DNA of 64,000 bases from Sinorhizobium sp. RAC02. GTDB lineage: Bacteria > Pseudomonadota > Alphaproteobacteria > Rhizobiales > Rhizobiaceae. The stretch lies in NCBI RefSeq assembly GCF_001713395.1, contig NZ_CP016452.1, forward strand, positions 744,001 to 808,000, given 5' to 3'. Positions 33,992 through 43,478 of the stretch are shown here, one piece after another. A program made the position numbers and the translations under genes. Under the pieces are notes generated by a model. It searched no databases. It was not told where the DNA came from and saw only the letters and a program-made list of their open reading frames with translations. How positions within the stretch are numbered: position 1 is the stretch's first letter; each line of letters begins with the position of its first letter.

Positions 33992-36073
33992 ATGACTCTA
34001 CATTCCTATCGTCTCGGCATCGACGCCGGCGGCACCTTCACCGACTTCGTGATCGCTGACCGCGCCAGCGGAGAGGTCAAGCTGTTCAAGGCGCTCTCCA
34101 CGCCGTCCGATCCCACACGGGCGATCGAGAACGGTCTCGGCCTGATCGCCGCCGATCTGGCCCGGCCGATCGAGGAAATCATCGCCAACTGCGACCTCTG
34201 CATCAACGGCACCACCGTCGGCCTCAACGCGCTCATCACGCATCGCGGCGGCAAGACGGGGCTGATCTGCACCGCGGGCCACGAGGATTCCATCGAGATC
34301 CGTAACGGGCATAAGGAAGACGGCTTCCGATACGATCCGGAATATCCGGCAGCGACCATGCTCGTGCCGCGGTATCTCCGGCGCGGCGTGCGCGAGCGCA
34401 TCCTCTCCGATGGCTCGGTGCGCACGCCGCTGCAGGAGGAAGACGTGCGCGACGCCTGCCGGCTCTTCCTGGAGGAGGACATCGAGACCGTCGCCATTTC
34501 CTTCGTCTGGTCGGTGCTTGATCCGCGGCATGAGGTGCGGGCGGCCGAGATCGTGCGCGAGATGATGCCGGATGCGATCCTGACCGTCGGCAGCGAGCTC
34601 TATCCTCAGGTCCGCGAATATACGCGCACCTCGACCGCCGTGACCAATGCCTATCTGGCGCCGGTCATGCGCCGCTATGTTTCCGCCGTGGACACCTATT
34701 TCCGCAAGCTCGGCGCCAAGCAGCCGGTGCGGTACTTCCAGTCGAACGGCGGGCTGGCGGTCGGCCAGGTCATGACCGACCGCTCCGTCTACGCGATCAA
34801 TTCCGGCCCGGCATCGGCACCGCAGGCCGGGCTCTATGCCGGTGCGCCCTTCGACCAGAAGAACGTCATCACCGTCGACATGGGCGGCACGTCCTTCGAC
34901 ATCACGCTGACGCGCAACGGACAGACCAACCTCAACAAGAACATCGACTTCCTGCGTTATCGCATTGGCGTACCGATGATCCAGGTCGAGACGCTGGGGG
35001 CGGGGGGCGGCTCGATCGGCTGGATCGATCCACTCGGCCTGCTCCAGGTCGGCCCGCAATCGGCGGGCTCCGAACCCGGCCCCGCCTGCTACGGCCAGGG
35101 CGGCGTGGAGCCGACGACGTCGGATGCGAACCTCGTGCTCGGCTACCTCAATCCCGATGGCCTGCTTGGCGGAAAGCTGCCGCTCGATATCGAAAATGCG
35201 CGCACGGCCGTGGCAAGGGTCGCGGAGCCGCTCGGCATTTCCGTCGAGCAGGCGGCCTATGGCATGTTCGCGATCGTCAACAACAGCATGGTCAACGGCA
35301 TCCGCCGCGTCTCGGTCGAGCGGGGCTATGATCCGCGGGATTTCGTGCTGGTGGGGGCAGGCGGCGCCACGGCTGCGCATATCACCGCGCTGGCGCGGGA
35401 GATGGGTATCGACACCATCATCCTGCCGAAACTCGCCTCGGGGCTCTGCGCCTTCGGCCAGATCATCTCCGACGTGAAATACAACTACATGGCGCCGGCG
35501 CCGGTGCGGCTCGATAATGCGGCCGTCTACGAACGTCTCGACTGCCTCTTTCGGGATATCGAGGCGAAGGGCGTCGCGCATCTGGAGGCCGATGGCTTTG
35601 CACCTGCGGCGATCGATATCAAGCGCTCGATCGACATGCGTTATGTCGGTCAGGTGCATGAATGCACGGTGGATATCGGCACCTTCGCCATCGACGAAAG
35701 CACGATCGACCAAGTGAAGGATGCTTTCCACGCCCGACACGAGGAACTTTACACCTATGCCGAACGCCATAGTGCCGTCGAAGTGGTCAATCTCGAATCA
35801 ACCATCTACGGCCGCATTGAGAAAGTCCGCCCGCCAAAATTCGCCGAGGGCGGCGGCGCGGAACAGGCGCTGAAGGGGTTTCGCGAGGCGATCTTCGACC
35901 CGTCCGGCAAGGCCACATCCACGCCGATCTACGACGGCGGAAAGCTCGGGGCGGGTGTCCGCATCCATGGCCCTGCCATCATCGAGGAGGTGACGACGAC
36001 CATCGTTATCGAGCCCGGCTGGACGAGCGCGCTGCATGAAAGCGGCAGCTATCTGCTGACCAGAGAAAACTGA
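33992..36073 (+). CDS. hyuA: Hydantoinase A/oxoprolinase family protein (first set)
   Basis: This 693-residue HyuA subunit carries the ATP-binding fold: the phosphate-1 motif GIDAGGTFTDFV at residues 9-20, VDMGGTSFDI near 298 and GAGGGSIGWID near 334. It would phosphorylate the ring carbonyl for hydrolysis with the HyuB partner. It starts 12 bases after hyuB. A hairpin after its stop probably ends the transcript before the convergent GntR gene. Confidence 0.9.
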   Translation: MTLHSYRLGIDAGGTFTDFVIADRASGEVKLFKALSTPSDPTRAIENGLGLIAADLARPIEEIIANCDLCINGTTVGLNALITHRGGKTGLICTAGHEDSIEIRNGHKEDGFRYDPEYPAATMLVPRYLRRGVRERILSDGSVRTPLQEEDVRDACRLFLEEDIETVAISFVWSVLDPRHEVRAAEIVREMMPDAILTVGSELYPQVREYTRTSTAVTNAYLAPVMRRYVSAVDTYFRKLGAKQPVRYFQSNGGLAVGQVMTDRSVYAINSGPASAPQAGLYAGAPFDQKNVITVDMGGTSFDITLTRNGQTNLNKNIDFLRYRIGVPMIQVETLGAGGGSIGWIDPLGLLQVGPQSAGSEPGPACYGQGGVEPTTSDANLVLGYLNPDGLLGGKLPLDIENARTAVARVAEPLGISVEQAAYGMFAIVNNSMVNGIRRVSVERGYDPRDFVLVGAGGATAAHITALAREMGIDTIILPKLASGLCAFGQIISDVKYNYMAPAPVRLDNAAVYERLDCLFRDIEAKGVAHLEADGFAPAAIDIKRSIDMRYVGQVHECTVDIGTFAIDESTIDQVKDAFHARHEELYTYAERHSAVEVVNLESTIYGRIEKVRPPKFAEGGGAEQALKGFREAIFDPSGKATSTPIYDGGKLGAGVRIHGPAIIEEVTTTIVIEPGWTSALHESGSYLLTREN

Positions 36074-36081
36074 GATTCATC

Positions 36082-36107
36082 CCGGTCGATCGGAAGCCGT
36101 CGACCGG
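36082..36107. terminator. Hairpin between hyuA and the convergent GntR gene
   Basis: CCGGTCGA (36082-36089) and TCGACCGG (36100-36107) pair perfectly around a 10-base loop, eight bases after the hyuA stop. The gene on the other strand ends about 100 bases further on, so the element could serve the plus-strand transcript. Confidence 0.45.
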
Positions 36108-36208
36108 ACCTGATCAGCTAAGGGGGTGCAATGGCAGGGTCGCCACTCTTCGCAAAACGTGAACCCGGAAGAGAGGGCGCCGGTGGCGGCGCCCCGCTTG
36201 GTGGCCGA

Positions 36209-37219
36209 TCAGTCGGGCATTGGTGTCAGATAGGCGGCCGTGACGCTGGGGCCAGGTATGATCGCGACGATCTTCATCTGAGCGATGGTGCGATTGAGCG
36301 AGGCCTCGATGTGGGTCTCCAGCATCGAGGCGGCCGCTTCCGTCGCGCCGCGCAGCAGAAGCTCCACGATCAGCCGCAGCTCCGTGATGATCGCCGGATC
36401 TCCCGGCAGGCCGAGACGACGCAGCAAACGATCGGTCGCGGTGACCGGAAGCAGGTTGTTGCGAACAAGGTCCTTCAACCGTTCGTTCGGTGCGGCCAGC
36501 ACGCAGTGCTCGATGAACTCTGCCTGCATGATTTCGATACCCCGCAAGGATCCGGAGGAGCCATCCGCCTCTGCCACGAGCAGTCGCTGAAGCAGGACCT
36601 CCAGCCGGGTCTGGCTTACCGTCCGTGCGCCAAGCCGAATCGCGGGCGGCTCCAGGATTTTTCGCAGCACGAAGTGGTCTTTCACCATTTGCGCCGTGAG
36701 CGGGCCGGCAATCCAATGCGAACTTTGGTTCTTTCGGACCAGCCCGCGCTCGCGCAACCGGGTCAGGACATCCCGCACCACTGTGCGGCTGACATTGAAA
36801 TGGTTGGCAAGTTCCATCTCGACGATGCGGTAGCGGCCGAAGACCACGCAACCGGCGACATCCGCCTCCACCTCGTTGTAGATCCGTTCCCAGGAGGACC
36901 GGCTCTGCAGCGCTTCGTCGGCATGGCGCGGCACGATCAGGCCCAGCGCCTTGATGTCGGTCCTGTTCGGTTCGATACCGGCGCCCGGTGGGCCGACGAG
37001 AAAACCGCGGCCCGCAAAGCGATGCACCAGTCCTTCTGCCTCGATCGTTTGCAGGGCTCTTTGCACGGGTGCACGCGAAATCTGCAGGATATCGGCGATG
37101 GGACCTTCAAGAAGCACGAGCCCCGGTGGCAGGACGCCAGCCTCAATATTGCTGCGCAGCACGTCTTCGGCGATCTCGTAGAGCTTCTGCGTGCCGGTGG
37201 CTGTCTGTTCGTCCTTCAT
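36209..37219 (-). CDS. GntR/FCD-family regulator with two winged-helix domains
   Basis: This 336-residue regulator is unusual: two GntR winged helices in tandem, at about residues 12-75 (ILQISRAPVQRALQTIEAEG) and 109-173 (HFNVSRTVVRDVLTRLRERG), followed by one FCD effector domain (about 174-325). Ordinary FadR-type proteins have one winged helix and about 230 residues. The start at 37219 is an ATG; a GTG at 37273 would add 18 residues. It is divergent from the Pot-type operon, with repeated operator-like motifs in between. Confidence 0.9.
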   Translation of the reverse strand: MKDEQTATGTQKLYEIAEDVLRSNIEAGVLPPGLVLLEGPIADILQISRAPVQRALQTIEAEGLVHRFAGRGFLVGPPGAGIEPNRTDIKALGLIVPRHADEALQSRSSWERIYNEVEADVAGCVVFGRYRIVEMELANHFNVSRTVVRDVLTRLRERGLVRKNQSSHWIAGPLTAQMVKDHFVLRKILEPPAIRLGARTVSQTRLEVLLQRLLVAEADGSSGSLRGIEIMQAEFIEHCVLAAPNERLKDLVRNNLLPVTATDRLLRRLGLPGDPAIITELRLIVELLLRGATEAAASMLETHIEASLNRTIAQMKIVAIIPGPSVTAAYLTPMPD

Positions 37220-37298
37220 GGTTCCATCGTCTCTGGCAGAGGTGGGAAGGCCGCACTCTGACGCATTCTCCACGGGAATGAAAGCGACGTAGGAATGA

Positions 37299-37312
37299 GT
37301 ATTGAATACAAA
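37299..37312. promoter_or_regulatory. Candidate GntR operator, copy 1
   Basis: GTATTGAATAC (37299-37309) is a palindrome around one central base, and TATTGAATACAAA recurs exactly at 37547. It lies 80 bases upstream of the GntR start. TTGnATACAA-type palindromes are usual for GntR/FCD regulators. Confidence 0.5.
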
Positions 37313-37531
37313 GTTTGAAATATTTTAGGCCATTCGTTGGCGCCCTACATTAGCCTCACGGCTTTGGTGGTTGCGGGTCGCCGCTCGGTAGAGTGCTGCT
37401 TTCGGCGAGAAGTGGCAGTTGCAGGCGAAATATGCGAGAGTACCGCCAAGTTTCGTAAAAAAAGAAAATGGGAAATCTTCCACTGTTGCGTAAATCGGCG
37501 CCGCATCATGGCGAAACGCCCGGTCGCAAAA

Positions 37532-37559
37532 ATTCAATAAAAAGCCTATTGAATACAAA
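37532..37559. promoter_or_regulatory. Candidate GntR operator, copy 2 with extended inverted repeat
   Basis: ATTCAATA (37532-37539) and TATTGAAT (37547-37554) form a perfect 8-base inverted repeat with a 7-base spacer, and the right arm continues as the second copy of TATTGAATACAAA. It lies about 160 bases before the first gene of the Pot-type operon. Confidence 0.55.
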
Positions 37560-37721
37560 AGACATTCATGCCATGCTTTTTACACCAAGGCGCCAGGAAG
37601 AGTTGCCGCAGGTGGAACGAAACGAAATGCCAAGGAACATCGCTGCAGCCTTCGCCTGATCTCAGGGTGAGAGGGTAGCCTGCTGCGCCGGGATGCCATT
37701 GCATCCGGCGGGTGCGGAGCT

Positions 37722-38837
37722 ATGCGCGGAGACGTTCCCGGCTTCAAACTGGCAGGAACAGACGTGTCATCCGTCCTCCAACTGAAAAATGTCCGGAAGT
37801 CGTTTGCAGGCGTGCCCGCGCTGGCAGGCATCGACGCCGCGCTTCCCAGGGATGCGTATATCTCACTGCTCGGGCCGAGCGGTTCGGGTAAGACGACTCT
37901 GCTGCGTGTCATAGCAGGCTTCGAACAGCCGGATGGCGGGGAGATTGTCTTCGCTGGGCGGCGCATCGACGGCGTGCCGCCCCATGAGCGCGGCATCGGC
38001 TTCGTCTTCCAGAATTTTGCGCTTTTCCCGCATCTGAGCGTTGCGCAGAACATCGCATTCGGGCTTGAGAACAGGGCGATCGACGCCATAGTTGACCAGA
38101 GGGTTGTTGCGGCCAAAGTGCGCGACATGATTGCGCTGGTCGGCCTTTCCGGTCTGGAGGACCGCGCGGTCACGCAGATTTCCGGCGGTCAGAAGCAGCG
38201 AGTGGCCCTCGCGCGCACTCTGGTGACGGAGCCGAGCATGGTGCTTCTCGATGAGCCGCTCGGCGCACTGGATGCCAACTTACGCACGCGTATGCGCAGC
38301 GAACTTCGGACGATCCGCGAACGCTGTGGCGTGACCTTTCTGCACGTGACGGGCAGCGAAACCGAGGCGCTTGCCATGGGCGATACGGTGCTCGTGCTCG
38401 ATAGCGGGCGTATCGCCCAGTCCGCCGATGCCGGTACACTCTACAGCCAGCCCGCGTCTGCGGACGTGGCACGCTTCCTCAACTGCTACAACATTTTTCC
38501 CGGCGATGTTGCGGAGGAGGGGTTTGAAAGCCCCGTCGGCATGTTCGTACTCGGCGGCGCATGCCAGCCCTCCGGCAAGCCGGCCTATGCCATCCGCTAT
38601 GACCGCGTTGCGATCCTTCCCGTAGACGCGGTGGCGGCTGGCGACGAAGTTCGCATCGAGGGCAGCTTCGTCGCCAGCGAATATTCCGGGGCCGCAATCA
38701 ACTCCTTCTTCACGCTCGACGATGGCCGTGTCTTCGAGGTCGAGACGCATCTGAGCCACGCGGCGCCGGAAGCCTATGAGGAGCGCGGTCGCTACGCCCT
38801 CGTCTGGAAGCGGGAGGACGCCCTTGTCTTCGTCTGA
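37722..38837 (+). CDS. Pot-type ABC transporter ATP-binding protein lacking the H-loop histidine
   Basis: This 371-residue protein is a PotA/FbpC-type ATPase with a C-terminal TOBE-like region from about 250. Walker A is GPSGSGKTT, the signature ISGGQKQR and Walker [13 protein letters not shown], but the switch motif reads VTGSETEALA where [10 protein letters not shown] is found in the second ATPase of the operon. Gly211 thus replaces the histidine needed for normal hydrolysis. It may work as the degenerate half of a heterodimer with the ATPase at 43530. The ATG at 37722 or a GTG at 37764 could be the start. Confidence 0.88.
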   Translation: MRGDVPGFKLAGTDVSSVLQLKNVRKSFAGVPALAGIDAALPRDAYISLLGPSGSGKTTLLRVIAGFEQPDGGEIVFAGRRIDGVPPHERGIGFVFQNFALFPHLSVAQNIAFGLENRAIDAIVDQRVVAAKVRDMIALVGLSGLEDRAVTQISGGQKQRVALARTLVTEPSMVLLDEPLGALDANLRTRMRSELRTIRERCGVTFLHVTGSETEALAMGDTVLVLDSGRIAQSADAGTLYSQPASADVARFLNCYNIFPGDVAEEGFESPVGMFVLGGACQPSGKPAYAIRYDRVAILPVDAVAAGDEVRIEGSFVASEYSGAAINSFFTLDDGRVFEVETHLSHAAPEAYEERGRYALVWKREDALVFV

Positions 38838-38882
38838 ACCCCGGCGTCCCGCACCCGTCCTTGCCCCATCGGAGAACGAGAG

Positions 38883-39788
38883 ATGACGATGGCCGCCACC
38901 AGCCGTGATACGCCTGTCGAAACCACGCAAACGCCCACGCGCAAACAACCGGATCGCACATTCTGGCTGCTCGCTCCCGGCGTTCTTTGGATGCTGCTCT
39001 TCCTCGTCGCGCCGATCCTGATGATGGTCTACGTCTCGTTCTGGACGCAAACGACCTTCAAGATCGAGCCGACGCTGACGCTGAAGAGCTGGGTCACCTT
39101 TTTCTCCAGCGACACCTATCTCGGCGCGCTCTGGACGACGATCCGCATCTGGCTGATCGTGCTGGTCTCCACCGTTCTCGTCGGCTATCCGGCGGCGCTC
39201 TTTGTCGGGCTTTTCGTGAAGAACAAGACGCTCTCGACGGCGCTGCTGGTTCTCTGCGTCATTCCTTTCTGGACCTCCTTCCTCCTACGCGTGCTGGCCT
39301 GGCGGCCCATGCTAGGCAAGGAGGGAGCGATCAACATGATCCTCGCGTCTCTGGGCATCATCGACCAGCCGATCGAGGTGCTGCTGTTTTCCGAATTGTC
39401 GGTGATCATCGGTATGACGCAGATCTACTGCGTCTTCATGGTCGGCCCGATCGCCTTCATGCTGGGGCGCATCGATCCGTCGGTGATCGAGGCGGCGCAG
39501 GATCTCGGTGCCAGCTCCTGGCGAATCTTCCGCACCATCATCCTGCCGCTCTCCATGCCGGGTGTGGTGGTTGGCGCGATCTTCGTCTCCGTCATGGTGC
39601 TCGGCGAGTTCGCCACCTCCGCAGCGCTCTCTGGCCGCAAGGTCAATCTGCTCGGCAACATCATCGTCACCCAGGTCGGTTCGCTGAAATGGGCGTTCGC
39701 CGCTGTCGCCGGCGTCGTGCTCACCATCCTGATGGGCGCTGTCGTCGCTGCTCTGTTGCGGGTCGTCGATCTCAGGAAGGAGCTCTGA
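38883..39788 (+). CDS. Pot-type ABC transporter permease (PotB-like)
   Basis: This 301-residue inner-membrane permease has six hydrophobic segments after a polar N-terminus of about 30 residues, and the coupling motif EAAQDLGASSWRIFRTIILP. It is PotB/YnjC-like. It forms the first half of the membrane channel together with the next gene, starting 45 bases after the first ATPase. Confidence 0.9.
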   Translation: MTMAATSRDTPVETTQTPTRKQPDRTFWLLAPGVLWMLLFLVAPILMMVYVSFWTQTTFKIEPTLTLKSWVTFFSSDTYLGALWTTIRIWLIVLVSTVLVGYPAALFVGLFVKNKTLSTALLVLCVIPFWTSFLLRVLAWRPMLGKEGAINMILASLGIIDQPIEVLLFSELSVIIGMTQIYCVFMVGPIAFMLGRIDPSVIEAAQDLGASSWRIFRTIILPLSMPGVVVGAIFVSVMVLGEFATSAALSGRKVNLLGNIIVTQVGSLKWAFAAVAGVVLTILMGAVVAALLRVVDLRKEL

Positions 39789-39790
39789 TC

Positions 39791-40636
39791 ATGAATGCTA
39801 TCGGCACCAAGTTCGGCCTCGGCCTCTACACGACGCTCTTCATCGTCTTCCTCTATGGTCCGCTCGTCGTGCTTTCCATCCTCTCCTTCCAGACGGGACC
39901 GGAGGGCGGGCCGCAATTCCCGATCATCGAATGGTCGACCTACTGGTATAAACATCTTTTTGGCTTAACTCCGCCGTCACGCATTGCTCCGCTGCCGATC
40001 GAACAGGCGCTGGTGCGCTCGCTGGCGCTCGCCGTCATGACCATGATCGTCTCGACCGTGCTCGGCGTTACCGCCGCCCAGGCCTTCCGCAAAAAATTCC
40101 GCGGCTCGGGCATCGTCTTCTACCTCATCGTGCTTGGCATGATGGTGCCTGGCGTGCTGGTCGGCCTCGGCATGGCACTCGTTGCCAATACACTCGGCAT
40201 CGACCGGCATTGGTGGGGCACAGCCTTCGTGCTGCACGTTGTCTACACTTTTCCCTTCGCCTTCCTGGTGATGCTCGCGATCTTTAACCGCTTCGATCCA
40301 AGCGTCGAGGAAGCCGCCTGGTCGCTCGGCGTCACTCCGGCGCGCACCTTCCGCAAGATCACCTTTCCGCTGATCTTTCCCGGTGTGCTCTCGGCCATGC
40401 TGTTTGCCTTCACGCTCTCCTATGACGAATTTTCGCGCACGCTGTTTGCCTCGGGCCGTGATCTGACACTGCCGCTAGCGATCTACGGTACCTTTTCCGT
40501 GGAGGTGCATCCCAACGTCTTTGCCTTCGGCGTGCTTACGACGATCTTCTCCTTCGCGCTGCTCGGCACCTACGCGTTTCTGATGGCGCTCTCGGTTCGC
40601 CGCGCCAAGCGCCTCGCGATACAGGAGGAGGCGTGA
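39791..40636 (+). CDS. Pot-type ABC transporter permease (PotC-like)
   Basis: This 281-residue permease has six membrane segments and the coupling motif EEAAWSLGVTPARTFRKITFP. AAGGAG precedes the ATG at 39791, two bases after the stop of the first permease gene; the frame extends upstream but without similarity. It overlaps the first SDR gene by one base. Confidence 0.9.
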   Translation: MNAIGTKFGLGLYTTLFIVFLYGPLVVLSILSFQTGPEGGPQFPIIEWSTYWYKHLFGLTPPSRIAPLPIEQALVRSLALAVMTMIVSTVLGVTAAQAFRKKFRGSGIVFYLIVLGMMVPGVLVGLGMALVANTLGIDRHWWGTAFVLHVVYTFPFAFLVMLAIFNRFDPSVEEAAWSLGVTPARTFRKITFPLIFPGVLSAMLFAFTLSYDEFSRTLFASGRDLTLPLAIYGTFSVEVHPNVFAFGVLTTIFSFALLGTYAFLMALSVRRAKRLAIQEEA

Positions 40637-41373
40637 TGGCGGCTCGCTCTGCAATCGTCACCGGCGCCGGTTCCGGCATCGGGTGCGCCATCGCCATCAA
40701 ATTCGCTGCCATCGGCTATGCCGTGACGGTCAACGACCTTTCTCTCGAGCGTGCCGAAGCCGTAGCCCTTGGAATCCGGACAACGGGTGGAACCGCTGTG
40801 GCTGTCGCGGGCGACGTTTCCCGCGAAGCCGATGTCGCTGCCATCTACGCCGCCGCCGTCGCGGTACACGGGGAGGCCTCGCTGCTCGTCAACAATGCCG
40901 GAATCGCCCATCAGGCTTTGTTCGAGAACCTGACGGTGGAGGATTTCGACCGGATGTTCGCCGTCCATGTGCGCGGTACCTTCCTGATGACCAAGGCCGT
41001 GCTGCCGGCCATGCTTTCCGCAGGCGAAGGCGTGATCATCAACATCGCCTCACAGCTCGGCCAGATCGGTGGCGTCGAACTCGTGCATTATTCCGCCGCC
41101 AAGGCGGCGATCATCGGCATGACCAAGGCGCTTGCCCGCGAGGTTTCGGCCCGCGGCGTGCGCGTCAATGCCGTCGCACCCGGCCCGATCAACACGCCAT
41201 TGGTCATGGAGCTTTCCGAGGACTGGCGCGCTGCCAAGCGCGCGGGCCTTCCACTTGGCCGATTCGGCGAGCCGGAAGAGGTGGCCGAGACGGTCGCATT
41301 CCTCGCGTCGCCCGGCGCCAGCCTCTTCGTTGGCCAGACGCTTGGACCCAATTCCGGCGATGTGATGCTTTGA
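40636..41373 (+). CDS. Short-chain dehydrogenase/reductase (first of tandem pair)
   Basis: This 245-residue SDR of the FabG type has TGAGSGIG, NNAG, and the YSAAK catalytic segment with the Ser a little earlier, and would use NAD(P). It starts on the last base of the permease stop, so it is coupled to transport, and would act on the imported compound or a product of it. Its specificity is unknown. Confidence 0.88.
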   Translation: MAARSAIVTGAGSGIGCAIAIKFAAIGYAVTVNDLSLERAEAVALGIRTTGGTAVAVAGDVSREADVAAIYAAAVAVHGEASLLVNNAGIAHQALFENLTVEDFDRMFAVHVRGTFLMTKAVLPAMLSAGEGVIINIASQLGQIGGVELVHYSAAKAAIIGMTKALAREVSARGVRVNAVAPGPINTPLVMELSEDWRAAKRAGLPLGRFGEPEEVAETVAFLASPGASLFVGQTLGPNSGDVML

Positions 41374-41375
41374 AC

Positions 41376-42155
41376 ATGGAGCAACCCGTGACCGCAGAGA
41401 AAAAACGGATCGTTATCGTTACAGGTGCCGGCATCGGCATCGGTCGGGCAATGGTGAAGGCGTTCGGAGCGCTGGGCGACCACGTCGTCGTCACCGACGT
41501 CCTCGAAAGAGAGGGCCGCGAAACGGCCGAGGCTATCATCGCGGCAGGCGGCTCAGCGGAGTTCCGCTTCTACGATGTGCGGTCGACGGAGGAGACCGAC
41601 CGGCTCGTCGCCCATGTCGAGGAACGCCATGGGCGGATCGACGTGGTCGTCGCCAATGCCGGCATCGCGCACCGCGTGCCGCTGGCAACCCTCACCGACG
41701 AGAAGTGGGACCTTACCTTCGACATAGACCTCAAGGGCATCTTCCGCCTCGTGCGTGCGGTCGCTCCTGGCATGCGTGCCCGCCGTTCAGGCGCTGTCAT
41801 CGCACTCTCATCGATTATGGGCGTCGCCTATGGATGGGATGAGCATGTTCACTATTCCGCCGCCAAATCCGGCGTGGTGGGTCTTGTGCGCGGCCTTGCA
41901 GTGGAGATGGCGCGCGACGGCGTCAGGGTGAACGGCATCGCGCCGGGCTACATCCGCACCGCACAGCTTCTCTCCGAAGAAAACTCCCTCGGGCCGGCGG
42001 GTGCGGAGAAGGCTGCCGAATTCATTCCGATGGGACGGCTCGGGACGCCGGAGGACATTGCCGATGTCGCCACGTTCCTCGCCTCCGACAGCGCGAGATA
42101 CGTGACCGGCCAGGTGCTGGTCGTGGATGGCGGCCTGCTCGTGGGCCGGTACTGA
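41376..42155 (+). CDS. Short-chain dehydrogenase/reductase (second of tandem pair)
   Basis: This 259-residue SDR has TGAGIGIG, ANAG (in place of the usual NNAG) and YSAAK. It begins two bases after the first SDR stop but is only distantly similar to it, so the pair is not a recent duplication and may catalyse two steps or form a hetero-oligomer. The frame is open upstream without similarity. Confidence 0.88.
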   Translation: MEQPVTAEKKRIVIVTGAGIGIGRAMVKAFGALGDHVVVTDVLEREGRETAEAIIAAGGSAEFRFYDVRSTEETDRLVAHVEERHGRIDVVVANAGIAHRVPLATLTDEKWDLTFDIDLKGIFRLVRAVAPGMRARRSGAVIALSSIMGVAYGWDEHVHYSAAKSGVVGLVRGLAVEMARDGVRVNGIAPGYIRTAQLLSEENSLGPAGAEKAAEFIPMGRLGTPEDIADVATFLASDSARYVTGQVLVVDGGLLVGRY

Positions 42156-42233
42156 AACGTCCCGCCGTAATGGGGCGAAAACAAGGGGTCGCGGAGCGGC
42201 TCCGGGGAACGATAAACAAACTGGAGAAGAGAT

Positions 42234-43466
42234 ATGATCAAGTCGGAAATCAATCGCCGCTCGCTCCTGAAGCGCTCGGCCGGCGTGATGGCGCTGGCGA
42301 TCGGCGGTGGCGCGCCATTCCTGTCGTCGCGGATGGCCTTCGCACAGGCGGCGGACCTCGCCGGACAACAGTTGCGCACCATTGGCCTCTCGGTCACGGT
42401 GCAGGAACGCATCCTCGACGAATTCAAGAAAGTGTCCGGAGTCGGCACCACCTCGGGCACTGCCGCGACCTTTCCGGACGCGCAGACCAAGATCCTCTCC
42501 GGCTCGAAGGATTATGACTGCTGGGAGATCATCGCCGAGCGCCTGCCCTCCATCGTCATGACCGACAACGTCGAGACGATCCCAGCCGCTTCTCTCAAGA
42601 ACTGGGCAAACATCCGCGACACGTTCACCACCGCAAGCGAGAAATGGGACCGGGCTTCGCAGATCGTCGGCCAGATTTGGGCGGACGAGGCTCAGACCGT
42701 GCTGAACATGGTGCCCGCCGTCTACAACTACGATTCCATCGGCTATAATCCGGATGTGCTCTCCGACGAGGAGGCCAACACCTGGACGGCGATCTTCGAT
42801 GCGAAGTGGAAGGGCAAGTCCGGTCTCAATACCGATCCGCTGATCGCCTTCGGCCAGGCCATCATGGCGATGAACACGCTCGGCCTTTCCGACGTAAAGA
42901 ATCCCGGCAACCCCACCGTTGCCGAAATCGACGAGGCCGCCGCCTTCCTCGTCTCCAAGAAGAAGGAAGGTCAGTTCCGTGCGCTCTGGGGCGATTTCGG
43001 CGAACTGGTCAACCTCATGGCTTCCGGCGAAATGGTCGTCTGCGACGCCTGGCAGCCCGCCGTCATGGCCGTCAAGGCGCAGGGAAAACCCTGCAAATAT
43101 GCCGTGCCAAAGGAAGGTTATCGCGGCTGGGCAATCGGCCCCTCCATGATCGCCGGCACGGCGAACCGGGACGCCGTCATCGCCTATGCTGACTACTGGC
43201 TCTCGGGCGAGCCGGGCATCACCGTTTCCGAGCAGGGTTACTATTCGCCCTCCACCAAAATCAAGGATGTGATGGCGCCGGAGAAATATGCCTTCTGGTA
43301 CGAGGGCAAGCCCTGGGTCGGTGCCGAGGAGCGTGGCATTAAGGAAGGCGACCTGCGCGACGGTGGCTCGCTCGAAGAGCGCGCCAAGAACGTCGCCTAC
43401 TGGCACCAGTGGCCGGAAGAATACGATCACCTCATCCAGAAGTGGGACGAGTTTCTCAACGCATGA
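42234..43466 (+). CDS. Pot-type ABC transporter substrate-binding protein (PotD-like, Tat signal)
   Basis: This 410-residue extracytoplasmic binding protein has an N-terminal NRRSLLKRS motif followed by a hydrophobic stretch ending AFAQA near residue 39, a probable twin-arginine signal. The mature part is PotD-like (SBP_bac family), with VYNYDSIGYNPD and EQGYYSPSTK. A hairpin follows its stop. It has a homologue at 47010 in the same operon that lacks any signal peptide. Confidence 0.9.
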   Translation: MIKSEINRRSLLKRSAGVMALAIGGGAPFLSSRMAFAQAADLAGQQLRTIGLSVTVQERILDEFKKVSGVGTTSGTAATFPDAQTKILSGSKDYDCWEIIAERLPSIVMTDNVETIPAASLKNWANIRDTFTTASEKWDRASQIVGQIWADEAQTVLNMVPAVYNYDSIGYNPDVLSDEEANTWTAIFDAKWKGKSGLNTDPLIAFGQAIMAMNTLGLSDVKNPGNPTVAEIDEAAAFLVSKKKEGQFRALWGDFGELVNLMASGEMVVCDAWQPAVMAVKAQGKPCKYAVPKEGYRGWAIGPSMIAGTANRDAVIAYADYWLSGEPGITVSEQGYYSPSTKIKDVMAPEKYAFWYEGKPWVGAEERGIKEGDLRDGGSLEERAKNVAYWHQWPEEYDHLIQKWDEFLNA

Positions 43467-43478
43467 TCCTAAGACTGC

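Larger units (their letters stand above)
37220..37721. other. AT-rich divergent regulatory region
   Basis: This 502-base gap between the divergent GntR gene and the Pot-type operon holds no convincing gene. It is AT-rich for the window, and TATTGAATACAAA occurs in two places (37300-37312 and 37547-37559). Two short frames of 60-77 codons show no family or ribosome site. Confidence 0.6.

Noticed and set aside
33998..35770. 590-codon minus-strand open frame antisense to hyuA
   Set aside because: Sense hyuA has conserved ATPase motifs; the antisense product shows no family.
40636..42155. Tandem duplication of an SDR gene
   Set aside because: The two proteins differ in length, motifs and most of their sequence, so they are distant paralogues, not a repeat.
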